Shown here piece after piece: positions 1 to 7,634 of a stretch of DNA of 64,000 nucleotides (position 1 is its first letter; every line of letters begins with the position of its first letter). Source of the stretch: an uncultured Bacteroides sp. (GTDB taxonomy: Bacteria > Bacteroidota > Bacteroidia > Bacteroidales > Bacteroidaceae); NCBI RefSeq assembly GCF_905207245.1, contig NZ_CAJLKP010000018.1:10145-74144 (forward strand), read 5' to 3'. The notes beneath the pieces are model-generated. The model worked only from the letters and a program-made list of their open reading frames with translations, did no database searches and was not told where the DNA came from. The translations under genes were made by a program, and so were the position numbers.

Positions 1-958
1 CAGCAGCTATTGCACGGAGTATCTCACGTTGACGCTCCGTCAGGTCGGCAAAGATGGACTGATAAATGAAATTTTGTTTTCGGATAAGGGAAGTTAAAGC
101 CATTTCGAAATAATACGGTGTGGCAGTTTCTCCTTTCTCCGTCAGCAAGAATACCTCATTCATCAGCATCTGCAGATAAAGAGTAATCCCTTCAAATTTT
201 TGATAAGCCACTTCCACTAAAGCGGCATCTATGGCTTTGCCATGCTCACGAAAATGCATCTGCACAAATTCGATATACTTATCCGAAGGTATGCTTTCAA
301 GATGCAAAGTAAAGGTACTTTGATAAAAGGGACGGTTCTCACTATTGAACATATCCACCAACAAACTGGGTTCGCTACCGGCAAAAATGAAACGGGCGTT
401 CGGACAATGCTGTATCTGCGTGCGCAGCAAAGCTTCCATATTCTTTTCAGTATAATGGCTTATTTGCTGAAATTCATCAAACGCAACAATGCAGGGTTTA
501 TCGGCAGTATTCAGATACGCAAAGATTTCATCCAGAGTGGCATCCACAGAGGACACGTTTCCTAAACCAATTTCTAACGTGGGTTCACCGGTTAAAGCAT
601 CTATTTTCACAGCAGGACGCAAGGAAGTTATGGTTTGCAGAAAACGATCCAGAAACTTCCTGCCACGTGGTTTCAACTGGTCGATTATAGCACTGCCGAA
701 AGCATATACAAATTCACGGATAGAAGCCGTTGCAAAGATATCGACAAAGAAAACATTATAATTTTTACTGATTTCCTCTTGGTGAAAAGTATGTAGAATT
801 AATCCGGTCTTTCCCATACGCCGTTGTGCAATCAATACCACATTGCGCCCATTTGTCAAATCACGAATCAGTTCGTTAGTTTCTCTTTCGCGGTCACAAA
901 AGTAATGGCTACCGGCATAGGTGCCTATTATAAAAGGATTTGTTTGCACAGTCTTCAT
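1..958 (-). CDS. AAA-type ATPase, archaeal-ATPase-like (partial, 3' end outside window)
   Basis: Leftward reading frame that starts with ATG at 958 and runs off the window edge, so the C-terminus is missing. The N-terminus carries a TNPFIIGTYAG...YFCDRE segment, a Walker A-like stretch (QRRMGKTGL) and a Walker B-like stretch (IVAFDEFQQI). Family knowledge: this matches P-loop ATPases annotated as 'ATPase predominantly from Archaea' or AAA_35-like, often of unknown role and possibly regulatory or defence-related. It is a clear paralogue of the complete gene at 2185-3321 (shared NPF...YAG..YFCDR, RRMGKTGL, DEFQQI, FIF.GS motifs). A promoter-like CAAATATA on + (TATATTTG on -) and an 11-bp dyad lie just upstream. 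Function is not inferred beyond ATP binding. Confidence 0.85.
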   Translation of the reverse strand, partial: MKTVQTNPFIIGTYAGSHYFCDRERETNELIRDLTNGRNVVLIAQRRMGKTGLILHTFHQEEISKNYNVFFVDIFATASIREFVYAFGSAIIDQLKPRGRKFLDRFLQTITSLRPAVKIDALTGEPTLEIGLGNVSSVDATLDEIFAYLNTADKPCIVAFDEFQQISHYTEKNMEALLRTQIQHCPNARFIFAGSEPSLLVDMFNSENRPFYQSTFTLHLESIPSDKYIEFVQMHFREHGKAIDAALVEVAYQKFEGITLYLQMLMNEVFLLTEKGETATPYYFEMALTSLIRKQNFIYQSIFADLTERQREILRAIAA

Positions 959-981
959 GATTATTCAATTTTAGATTATTG

Positions 982-1018
982 CAAATATAATAATTATTAT
1001 TATGATAATCATAATAAT
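982..1018 (-). promoter_or_regulatory. Promoter -7 box with overlapping perfect dyad
   Basis: On the minus strand 989-982 reads TATATTTG, matching the Bacteroides -7 consensus TAnnTTTG, 24 bases before the ATG at 958. Immediately upstream, 996-1006 and 1008-1018 form a perfect 11-bp inverted repeat (ATTATTATGAT with a single central base). It would cover the spacer and -33 region, a placement typical of an operator. No regulator can be named. Confidence 0.5.
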
Positions 1019-1136
1019 TCATCTTGAAACATTCCTAAGCAGATAAAGTTACTACATAGTTTCTTTTTGGCGATACGCGGATAATAAAGGCATATTTCCA
1101 GTATTAAAACAGCAGGTACAAACAAAATATCTTCCG

Positions 1137-1144
1137 TATCTTTG
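1137..1144 (+). promoter_or_regulatory. Bacteroides -7 box of the phosphodiesterase gene
   Basis: TATCTTTG at this position matches the Bacteroides primary sigma factor -7 motif TAnnTTTG and lies 29 bases before the ATG at 1174. No convincing -33 TTTG is seen at the expected distance. Confidence 0.55.
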
Positions 1145-1173
1145 CTTGCAGTTAACATAAAAAACAGAAGAAC

Positions 1174-2079
1174 ATGAAGAAATTTACAATCACATTCGCA
1201 CTCTCTATCCTTGCAGTGCTACTTGCTGCAACTCCTTGCAGCGCCAAAGGGAAAGCAAAACATGTCGTATTAATCGGATTAGATGGCTGGGGCGCCTATA
1301 GCGTTCCCAAAGCAGATATACCTACTATCAAGCAATTCATGGCAGACGGAGCCTACACGCTTGAAAAACGTTCGGCCCTCCCCTCTTCCAGTGCCATCAA
1401 CTGGGCTTCCATGTTCATGGGTGCCGGACCAGAACTGCACGGATACACGCAATGGGGATCCAAAACTCCTGAACTGCCCTCGCGCGTACTCAATGAACAT
1501 GGCATTTTCCCAACTGTCTTCCAGCTACTGCGCGATGCACAGCCGGAAGCTGAAATCGGCTGCCTGTATGAATGGGACGGCATCAAATATCTTGTGGATA
1601 CCCTTGCTTTGAGCCATTACGCACAAGCTCCCGACTACAACAAACATCCCGAAGCCCTGTGCACAATGGCAGAAACATATATCAAAGAAAAAAGGCCGAC
1701 TCTGCTCGCCGTCTGTTTCGATAATCCCGACCACGTAGGACACCAGGCGGGACATGACACTCCCGAATATTATGCAAAGCTGAAAGAACTGGATGCCTAT
1801 GTAGCCCGCATCGTCCAAGCCGTTAAAGATGCCGGCATACTGAAAGAAACTATCTTCATCATCACTGCCGATCACGGAGGTATCGAAAAAGGCCATGGCG
1901 GTAAAACCATGAATGAGATGCAAACTCCTTTCATCATTTCCGGTAAAAATGTAAAGAAGAGCGGCGAATTCCATGAAAGCATGATGCAATATGATGTTGC
2001 TTCCACCATAGCTTATATCTTTGGATTAAAGCAACCGCAGGTTTGGATAGGTCGTCCGATGAAGCAGGTGTTCAAGTAA
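1174..2079 (+). CDS. Secreted alkaline phosphatase superfamily phosphodiesterase (nucleotide pyrophosphatase-like)
   Basis: 301 residues with a Sec signal (KKFTITFALSILAVLLAATPCSA), so periplasmic or exported. Type I phosphodiesterase / nucleotide pyrophosphatase signatures are visible in order: VVLIGLDGWG (first metal Asp), a SSSAINWASM nucleophile region, DNPDHVGHQAGH (Asp/His metal ligands) and TADHGGIEKGHGG (Asp-His plus a further His). Family knowledge: two-zinc enzymes that hydrolyse phosphodiesters or phosphomonoesters. The substrate cannot be told. The protein is shorter than many NPP enzymes but has all the metal motifs. The gene stands alone, with its own promoter at 1137 and a long hairpin after its stop. 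Confidence 0.88.
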   Translation: MKKFTITFALSILAVLLAATPCSAKGKAKHVVLIGLDGWGAYSVPKADIPTIKQFMADGAYTLEKRSALPSSSAINWASMFMGAGPELHGYTQWGSKTPELPSRVLNEHGIFPTVFQLLRDAQPEAEIGCLYEWDGIKYLVDTLALSHYAQAPDYNKHPEALCTMAETYIKEKRPTLLAVCFDNPDHVGHQAGHDTPEYYAKLKELDAYVARIVQAVKDAGILKETIFIITADHGGIEKGHGGKTMNEMQTPFIISGKNVKKSGEFHESMMQYDVASTIAYIFGLKQPQVWIGRPMKQVFK

Positions 2080-2120
2080 GAAGTATAATTCATATCCAAA
2101 CATTTGCAAATGTCAAAAGT

Positions 2121-2169
2121 TATAGCGTAATTTGTGTAGCACTTTTTGTGCTACACAAATTACGCTATA
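2121..2169 (+). promoter_or_regulatory. Perfect 22-bp inverted repeat (hairpin) in front of ATPase gene
   Basis: Left arm 2121-2142 and right arm 2148-2169 are perfectly complementary, separated by TTTTT. The hairpin sits between the phosphodiesterase stop and the ATG at 2185, leaving only 15 bases to the start codon. There is no T-run after the right arm, so it is not a standard intrinsic terminator for the upstream gene. It could act as an operator, a translational block or a processing site. Confidence 0.75.
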
Positions 2170-2184
2170 CATAAATATTTGCTT

Positions 2185-3321
2185 ATGAACAGATTGACTA
2201 ACCCTTTCCTAGTTTACGGCTACGCCGGGCCTGATTATTTCTGCGACCGGAAAGAGGATACACAGAAACTGATTTCTGCCTTGCAGAACGGACGCAACAT
2301 CACCCTGATGAGCCCCCGCCGTATGGGAAAAACCGGACTGATAAAAAATGTTTTTTATCAGATTCAACAAGAAAAGCCAGAAGCCGCCTGTTTTTATATG
2401 GATATATTTTCCACCACCTGCCTGAATGATTTTATCATTCTCTTCGGGCAAACAGTTATCGGCAAGCTGGATACCCTCTCTCAAAAAGCATTTACCACAC
2501 TCACCGGTTTTTTCAGAAGTTGCCACATTGTGTTTTCTTCCGACCCGCTGAATGGGACTCCGCAAGCTACACTTGATTTTCATCCTTCACAGGCACAAGC
2601 TACCCTGAAAGAGATATTCGAATATCTGGAACACTCCGGCAAAGAGTGCTATATAGCAATCGATGAATTCCAGCAAATCACTGAATACCCGGAAAAAGGC
2701 GTGGAAGGATTACTGCGCTCTTATATCCAGTTCCTGCCACATATACATTTCATCTTTTCCGGCAGTAAACAGCATCTTATGAACGAAATATTCACTTCGG
2801 CCAAGCGTCCCTTTTACCGGAGTACGGAAAAGATGACTTTGCAACCCATACCGGAAAACGAATATTTTCTCTTTGCCCGCGATTGGATGGACAGGGGAGG
2901 AAAGCAATTGGACAAAGTGCAGTTCCAACAGATTTATCAACGTTTCGGAGGACATACATGGTATCTGCAATATATCCTGAATCGGCTTTACGAACAGCCA
3001 CAACCGGTAATAGACGAGAAACGGATTGACATCTGCCTTGCAGATATCATTCAATCGGAAATAGACTCTTATCAACAATTATATGGAATGTTGACTGAAA
3101 ATCAATCCATCTTGCTGCGTGCCATTGCACGCGAAGGGGAGGTTGCAGCCATCAACAGCGCAGCCTTCATTAAGAAATACGGCTTAAAGGGTAGCAGTAG
3201 CATCAATACAGCCCTCAAAACATTAATGAATAAAGAGTACGTCTTTAAATCCGATAAAGGCTATTGTGTTTACGACCGTTTCATGAAACTATGGTTGCAA
3301 ACATTGCCTTATGCCAAATAA
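2185..3321 (+). CDS. AAA-type ATPase, paralogue of the gene at the left edge
   Basis: 378 residues from the ATG at 2185. An upstream TTG at 2146 is in frame but lies inside the hairpin and is unlikely to be used. Features: NPFLVYGYAGPDYFCDR, Walker A-like SPRRMGKTGL (about residues 45-54), Walker B-like CYIAIDEFQQI, and FIFSGSKQHL resembling a sensor motif. The C-terminal part looks like a winged-helix segment (KGSSSINTALKTLMNKEYV). Family knowledge: P-loop ATPases with a C-terminal DNA-binding-like domain, mostly uncharacterised. It converges with the M16 peptidase gene with a 4-base gap. Close similarity to the partial gene at 1-958 indicates duplication around the phosphodiesterase. Confidence 0.85.
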   Translation: MNRLTNPFLVYGYAGPDYFCDRKEDTQKLISALQNGRNITLMSPRRMGKTGLIKNVFYQIQQEKPEAACFYMDIFSTTCLNDFIILFGQTVIGKLDTLSQKAFTTLTGFFRSCHIVFSSDPLNGTPQATLDFHPSQAQATLKEIFEYLEHSGKECYIAIDEFQQITEYPEKGVEGLLRSYIQFLPHIHFIFSGSKQHLMNEIFTSAKRPFYRSTEKMTLQPIPENEYFLFARDWMDRGGKQLDKVQFQQIYQRFGGHTWYLQYILNRLYEQPQPVIDEKRIDICLADIIQSEIDSYQQLYGMLTENQSILLRAIAREGEVAAINSAAFIKKYGLKGSSSINTALKTLMNKEYVFKSDKGYCVYDRFMKLWLQTLPYAK

Positions 3322-3325
3322 TCTG

Positions 3326-4573
3326 TCAGCGATAGATAAGCGTCGACAAATAGTCTTCCGCAAACATCTCATTCGCTACTTCCCATAAAATCTCCGGAGT
3401 GAGTTGCTCAATACGTCGGTAAACCGCTTCGGAGCTTTCATATTTGTTGTAGTGCAGAAAAGTCTTCGCCATGCCAAGGGCATTGTTCTCGTTGTTATCC
3501 GAAGCTACACCTATCTGACCTATCAACTGCTTCTTTGCGGCAGCAAGCTGCTGGGGAGTCATTTTGACATCGCGCATTTGCTTCAATTCTTTCATCACCA
3601 GGCGCGTGCAGGTATCCACATCTTCAGGGTCACAACCAAAATAAGTGCAAAAAACGCCTGTATCGGTATAAGAGGTCAGATTGGACTCCACATTATAAAC
3701 AAGACCACGACGCTCACGCAGAGAGACGTTCAGACGGCTATTCATGCCCGGACCGCCAAGAATATTGTTCAGCAGATAAAGAGCAGTGCGCTTATCATCA
3801 TAAGCATTGTAGCCGCGACTGCCTATCATGACGTGGGCCTGGTGGGTGTCCTTATGTATAACGAGGCGTTCCGGAGTATAAAGAGGAGGCGGAGTACGAC
3901 GGTTATCCACCGTCACCGCAGGCACATCAGCCAGGAGTTTCTCCGCCCAACGTACAATTTGCTTAAAATCCATATTTCCCCAAACAAAGAAAACCATATT
4001 TTCGGGATGGTAAAAACGCGAAGTAAAAGCCGCCGCATCTTCACTGCGGAAAGTTTTCAATAGTTCAGGATTACCCAGGATGTTGCGTCCCAACGGATGC
4101 CCACGGAAAATCAAGTCTTCGAAATCATCGAAAATAAGCTCGGAAGGCGTATCCTCATAAGACTGGATTTCATCTATAATCACTTCCGTTTCTTTTTCAA
4201 TTTCACGCTGAGGGAAAGTAGAGTGAAATACAATATCCGTCAGTAATTCGAATGCTCTGCCAAAGTGTTCGGTCAGGAAAGCAGAATAAATCACCGTTTC
4301 CTCCTTATTGGTATATGCATTCAGGTCGCCCCCCACATTTTCCATGCGATTGAGTATATGCCAGGCTTTCCGCTTTTGCGTACCTTTAAAGATGAGATGC
4401 TCCACGAAGTGCGCCATGCCTTGTTCGTTTTCAAGCTCATCGCGCGTTCCGGCATCGACAGCAAAACCACAATAAGCCACATTGGAGAGCGATGGCTGGT
4501 GAATAATGCGCAGGCCATTGGCAAGCGTATATTGATTATGTTCCGGCAAGGGGAAAAGTGCTAACTTCTTCAT
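3326..4573 (-). CDS. M16 family zinc peptidase (processing peptidase-like)
   Basis: 415 residues from ATG 4573. An in-frame TTG at 4603 lies within the promoter -7 box and is rejected. The inverted zinc motif HFVEH is at residues 55-59, and E135 is correctly spaced (76 residues after the second His) as third ligand. There is no obvious signal peptide. Family knowledge: M16 enzymes degrade or process peptides in a clam-shell chamber. The single-size bacterial form acts as a dimer, often with an inactive partner. The second half has the usual GPGMNSRLNVSLRERRGLVYNV region. It is a monocistronic leftward gene. Confidence 0.92.
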   Translation of the reverse strand: MKKLALFPLPEHNQYTLANGLRIIHQPSLSNVAYCGFAVDAGTRDELENEQGMAHFVEHLIFKGTQKRKAWHILNRMENVGGDLNAYTNKEETVIYSAFLTEHFGRAFELLTDIVFHSTFPQREIEKETEVIIDEIQSYEDTPSELIFDDFEDLIFRGHPLGRNILGNPELLKTFRSEDAAAFTSRFYHPENMVFFVWGNMDFKQIVRWAEKLLADVPAVTVDNRRTPPPLYTPERLVIHKDTHQAHVMIGSRGYNAYDDKRTALYLLNNILGGPGMNSRLNVSLRERRGLVYNVESNLTSYTDTGVFCTYFGCDPEDVDTCTRLVMKELKQMRDVKMTPQQLAAAKKQLIGQIGVASDNNENNALGMAKTFLHYNKYESSEAVYRRIEQLTPEILWEVANEMFAEDYLSTLIYR

Positions 4574-4600
4574 TCTGACGTTTGAAACTGATTGAGGGCG

Positions 4601-4608
4601 CAAAGATA
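4601..4608 (-). promoter_or_regulatory. -7 box of the M16 peptidase gene
   Basis: The minus strand reads TATCTTTG, a consensus Bacteroides -7 motif, with TTTTG 19 bases further upstream as a -33 candidate. The segment between them (TTTCAGTTTGCAC) is nearly the same as that in the dps promoter region. Confidence 0.6.
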
Positions 4609-4737
4609 GTGCAAACTGAAATCAGTACAAAACAAGCTTGCCTGTTTTTATTGAGGAGGTGCCGCCTATCTTCGCAAAGCAAAAATACAATAAAACTTAT
4701 TGCCATTTATGGAAAATTGCAGATATTTGCATTTCAA

Positions 4738-4807
4738 AGTTAACGAGGGCACAAGTTGACAAGGCGGCAAAGCTATGCCGCGTGTTCCCCTTGTTAACTT
4801 GTTAACT
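4738..4807. repeat. Complex inverted repeat of the AGTTGACAAGG family
   Basis: Nested arms: 4738-4744 pairs with 4801-4807 (AGTTAAC/GTTAACT), 4753-4764 with 4789-4800 (one mismatch), and CGGCA 4765-4769 with TGCCG 4776-4780. The inner arm contains AAGTTGACAAGG, also found four times in the element at 37390-37570. It lies directly upstream of the SIS-domain gene and overlaps the alternative start of that frame. Likely a dispersed intergenic repeat. Confidence 0.6.
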
Positions 4808-4822
4808 AAATATCAGGAAATA

Positions 4823-5428
4823 ATGATTGAATCCATTCAAGAGCTTCTGCAGAAAGAGGCACAAGCCGTACTGAACATTCCTGTGACAGACGCTTACGAG
4901 CGTGCGGTAGAACTTATCGTAGAACAGGTTCACCGGCGGAAAGGCAAACTGGTGACCTCAGGCATGGGAAAAGCAGGGCAAATTGCCATGAACATTGCCA
5001 CAACGTTTTGTTCCACCGGCATCCCCTCCGTATTTCTGCATCCCAGTGAAGCACAACACGGCGACTTGGGCATCTTGCAGGAGAACGACCTGCTGTTGCT
5101 GATTTCCAATTCCGGCAAAACACGTGAGATTGTAGAACTCACACAATTGGCTCATAATCTGAACCCGGACCTCAAATTTATTGTTATCACCGGCAACCCG
5201 GACAGTCCGTTGGCCCATGAGTCTGATGTATGTCTCAGCACCGGAAAGCCGAAGGAAGTCTGCTCCCTGGGCATGACTCCGACCACCTCCACCACTGTGA
5301 TGACCGTTATCGGCGATATTCTCGTGGTACAGGTGATGCAACAAACAGGATTTACTATTGGAGACTACTCCAAGCGCCACCACGGCGGTTATCTGGGTGA
5401 AAAATCAAGAAAATTATGCGAAAAGTAA
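4823..5428 (+). CDS. kdsD: Single-domain SIS sugar-phosphate isomerase, probable D-arabinose 5-phosphate isomerase
   Basis: 201 residues from ATG 4823. The in-frame start at 4775 falls in the inverted repeat and is rejected. The SIS fold signatures of the KpsF/GutQ family are present: TSGMGKAG (residues 45-52), HPSEAQHGDLG (73-83), LISNSGKT (93-100) and SLGMTPTTSTTVM. The usual C-terminal CBS pair of KdsD is absent. Family knowledge: Bacteroides has a functional single-domain arabinose-5-phosphate isomerase that feeds Kdo synthesis from ribulose 5-phosphate. The stop overlaps the PfkB start by 13 bases, so the two are translationally coupled. The gene symbol rests on family assignment; another ketose/aldose phosphate substrate is possible. 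Confidence 0.8.
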   Translation: MIESIQELLQKEAQAVLNIPVTDAYERAVELIVEQVHRRKGKLVTSGMGKAGQIAMNIATTFCSTGIPSVFLHPSEAQHGDLGILQENDLLLLISNSGKTREIVELTQLAHNLNPDLKFIVITGNPDSPLAHESDVCLSTGKPKEVCSLGMTPTTSTTVMTVIGDILVVQVMQQTGFTIGDYSKRHHGGYLGEKSRKLCEK

Positions 5429-6345
5429 TCGGTATAGGAGAAACTATCCTCGACATCATTTTCCGCAACGGACAGCCTACGGCTGCCGTACCGGGCGGTT
5501 CAGTATTCAACGGCATCGTGTCACTGGCACGGGCAGGCGTTCCCGTCAGCTTCATCAGCGAGACAGGAAACGACCGGGTGGGCAACACTATCCTGCAATC
5601 CATGCGGGATAGCGGAATGTCTACCGATTATGTGAATGTGTTTCCCGATGGTAAATCACCCGTATCGCTAGCCTACCTGAACGAACAGGGTGATGCGGAA
5701 TACATCTTCTATAAAGACTATCCCAAACAACGGCTGGATGTAGTCTTTCCTAAACTGGAAGAAGATGACATTGTAGTTTTCGGTTCGTATTTCGCCCTGA
5801 ATCCAGTGCTGCGCGACAAGGTGCTGGACTTACTGGAGCAGGCTCGCGATAAAAAAGCGATTGTCTACTACGACCCCAATTTCCGGTCTTCACACAAAGA
5901 CGAAGCGCTGAAACTGGCTTCTACCATTATCGAAAACCTGGAATATGCCGATATTGTACGAGGCTCTATTGAAGACTTCTTCTATATGTATAACCAACGG
6001 GAGGTGGACAAGATATATAAAGACAAAATTCACTTCTATTGCCCCAACTTCCTTTGTACCGCCGGAGCCGAAGAAATCTCCCTGCGCACAAATGGCATTA
6101 GCAAGAACTACTCCATTCCCCCGTTGGATGCTGTCAGCACCATCGGCGCGGGCGACAACTTCAATGCCGGTATCATCTACGGCCTGTTGAAGTATGGCGT
6201 GCGGCATCGCGACCTGGGACAGATAAGCGAAGCAACCTGGGATAAGATTATCCATTGCGGTACCGAGTTTGCGGCAGACGTATGCCGTAGTTTCAACAAC
6301 TCCATATCAGTTGAATTTGCCCGGCAGTTGCCTCCCGTTAACTAA
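5416..6345 (+). CDS. PfkB family carbohydrate kinase (fructokinase-like)
   Basis: 309 residues. N-terminal PfkB region GIGETILDIIF...PGGSVFNG (sugar binding), and the C-terminal signature TIGAGDNFNAG with the catalytic Asp and anion hole around residue 247. Family knowledge: phosphorylates a hydroxymethyl or similar group of a sugar or nucleoside with ATP. The exact sugar is not readable from sequence. It overlaps the isomerase gene upstream, which suggests that kinase product and isomerase substrate are related (inference). About 100 bases separate it from the next gene, which has its own -7 box. Confidence 0.88.
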   Translation: MRKVIGIGETILDIIFRNGQPTAAVPGGSVFNGIVSLARAGVPVSFISETGNDRVGNTILQSMRDSGMSTDYVNVFPDGKSPVSLAYLNEQGDAEYIFYKDYPKQRLDVVFPKLEEDDIVVFGSYFALNPVLRDKVLDLLEQARDKKAIVYYDPNFRSSHKDEALKLASTIIENLEYADIVRGSIEDFFYMYNQREVDKIYKDKIHFYCPNFLCTAGAEEISLRTNGISKNYSIPPLDAVSTIGAGDNFNAGIIYGLLKYGVRHRDLGQISEATWDKIIHCGTEFAADVCRSFNNSISVEFARQLPPVN

Positions 6346-6414
6346 ATCCCCGTTAAAGGAGAAAAAACTCTGTGAAACTCTGCGCCCCGGAGTAACAAAA
6401 GTCATCAGAATACA

Positions 6415-6422
6415 TATCTTTG
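6415..6422 (+). promoter_or_regulatory. -7 box of the tyrosine phosphatase gene
   Basis: TATCTTTG matches the Bacteroides -7 consensus, 24 bases before the ATG at 6447. No clear -33 element. Confidence 0.55.
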
Positions 6423-6446
6423 CAGTAACGCTCAGACAATCAAACT

Positions 6447-7514
6447 ATGTATAAAAATCTGTTGAATTTGCTTACGTGTGTGTTGCTGCTACCGGCTTGT
6501 AGTGGTACTGTCCCTCATATTTCCGTTGTTTGCGAGGAAAATAATGTCGGAAACAGTATCGTCAAATGGGAAATAGCCCCCCTCATCAAGGGAAATGTGA
6601 AGGTATATGCTTCGACCGACCCGAACAATATTCCCGAGGACTCCCCTGTGGCTATGGCAAACATCACCGACCAGCGAATGACAATTGTTACAACAGACCC
6701 TGCCAAACGCTATTATTACACTCTCGTATTCAATGATAAATATCGCGTGAGGATTGCTACCCGCAATGTCAATATCCCTGGCATACAGAACTTCCGAGAC
6801 TTGGGTGGCTATCCCTCCTATCCCACCAAGAAACGGATGCGTTGGGGCATGCTCTACCGCTCGGCGCAGATAGACAGTCTGGAATGCTACTCACGCAGAG
6901 AATTGAAGAATATAGGCATAAAGACAATCATCGACCTCCGGTCAGAATCGGAGTTGAATGGTCATACTCCGCTACAACCGGGATTTAACGTGGTGCATAT
7001 CCCCATAAAAACAGGAGATATGGAAGACATACTGAAAGGTATTCAGCAACAAAAAATAAAGAGTGATACCGTCTATCGCATGGTGGAACGGATGAACCGC
7101 GAATTAGTGATGAATTATCATAAAGAGTATCGCCAGATATTCGATATTCTGCTGGATAGTGCCAATTATCCTGTCGTTATTCATTGTTCATCCGGTAAGG
7201 GGCGCACAGGCGTCGCTTCGGCACTGATACTCGCCTCCCTGCGTGTGAACAGCGACATCATTATGGAAGATTACCGCCTCAGCAACGATTACTTCAACAT
7301 TCCCAGCGCCTCCAGCTATGCCTACAACCTGCCTGCACGCTCGCAAGAGGCTATCACCACCATCTATTCGGCCCGGGAAGACTTCCTGAACGCTGCTAAA
7401 GAGGAAATAGAGCGAAGATACGGCGATGTGGACACTTATCTGCAAAGAGCCATCGGCCTCAGCAAAGAGGAAATCAAGAAACTACAAAAGATTTTATTAG
7501 TGAATAATGATTAG
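6447..7514 (+). CDS. Tyrosine-protein phosphatase lipoprotein (Y_phosphatase3 type)
   Basis: 355 residues. The signal ends in a lipobox (LLLPAC, Cys18), so it is a predicted lipoprotein. Residues 21-108 form a beta-rich N-terminal domain, perhaps FN3-like. The phosphatase domain begins at NFRDLGGY (115-122). The P-loop HCSSGKGRTG has Cys247 and Arg253 in the correct CX5R spacing, and the general-acid loop is upstream. Family knowledge: this group includes secreted dual-specificity and lipid phosphatases such as MptpB/LipA-like enzymes. The substrate is unknown. The surface or periplasmic location sets it apart from capsule-control phosphatases. Confidence 0.88.
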   Translation: MYKNLLNLLTCVLLLPACSGTVPHISVVCEENNVGNSIVKWEIAPLIKGNVKVYASTDPNNIPEDSPVAMANITDQRMTIVTTDPAKRYYYTLVFNDKYRVRIATRNVNIPGIQNFRDLGGYPSYPTKKRMRWGMLYRSAQIDSLECYSRRELKNIGIKTIIDLRSESELNGHTPLQPGFNVVHIPIKTGDMEDILKGIQQQKIKSDTVYRMVERMNRELVMNYHKEYRQIFDILLDSANYPVVIHCSSGKGRTGVASALILASLRVNSDIIMEDYRLSNDYFNIPSASSYAYNLPARSQEAITTIYSAREDFLNAAKEEIERRYGDVDTYLQRAIGLSKEEIKKLQKILLVNND

Positions 7515-7576
7515 TAATAAGTGATTAACAGGCATAAAATGTTCCTGTTCTTTAATTTATCACTAATAACTAATCG
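7509..7576 (+). terminator. Imperfect hairpin between phosphatase and helicase genes
   Basis: GATTAGTAATAAGTGATTA (from 7509) is largely complementary to TTATCACTAATAACTAATC (ending near 7576), with ACAGG/CCTGT pairing nearer the loop. It directly follows the phosphatase stop and precedes the helicase -7 box, so a terminator role is likely. There is no long T-run. Confidence 0.45.
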
Positions 7577-7595
7577 TTTATCACCAAAAAACTCT

Positions 7596-7603
7596 TATCT
7601 TTG
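7596..7603 (+). promoter_or_regulatory. -7 box of the DEAD-box helicase gene
   Basis: TATCTTTG, 31 bases before ATG 7635. Its position inside the longer open frame shows that the frame's upstream start codons are not used. Confidence 0.6.
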
Positions 7604-7634
7604 CGCCCAAAATATAAAGATATACAAAGATTTA

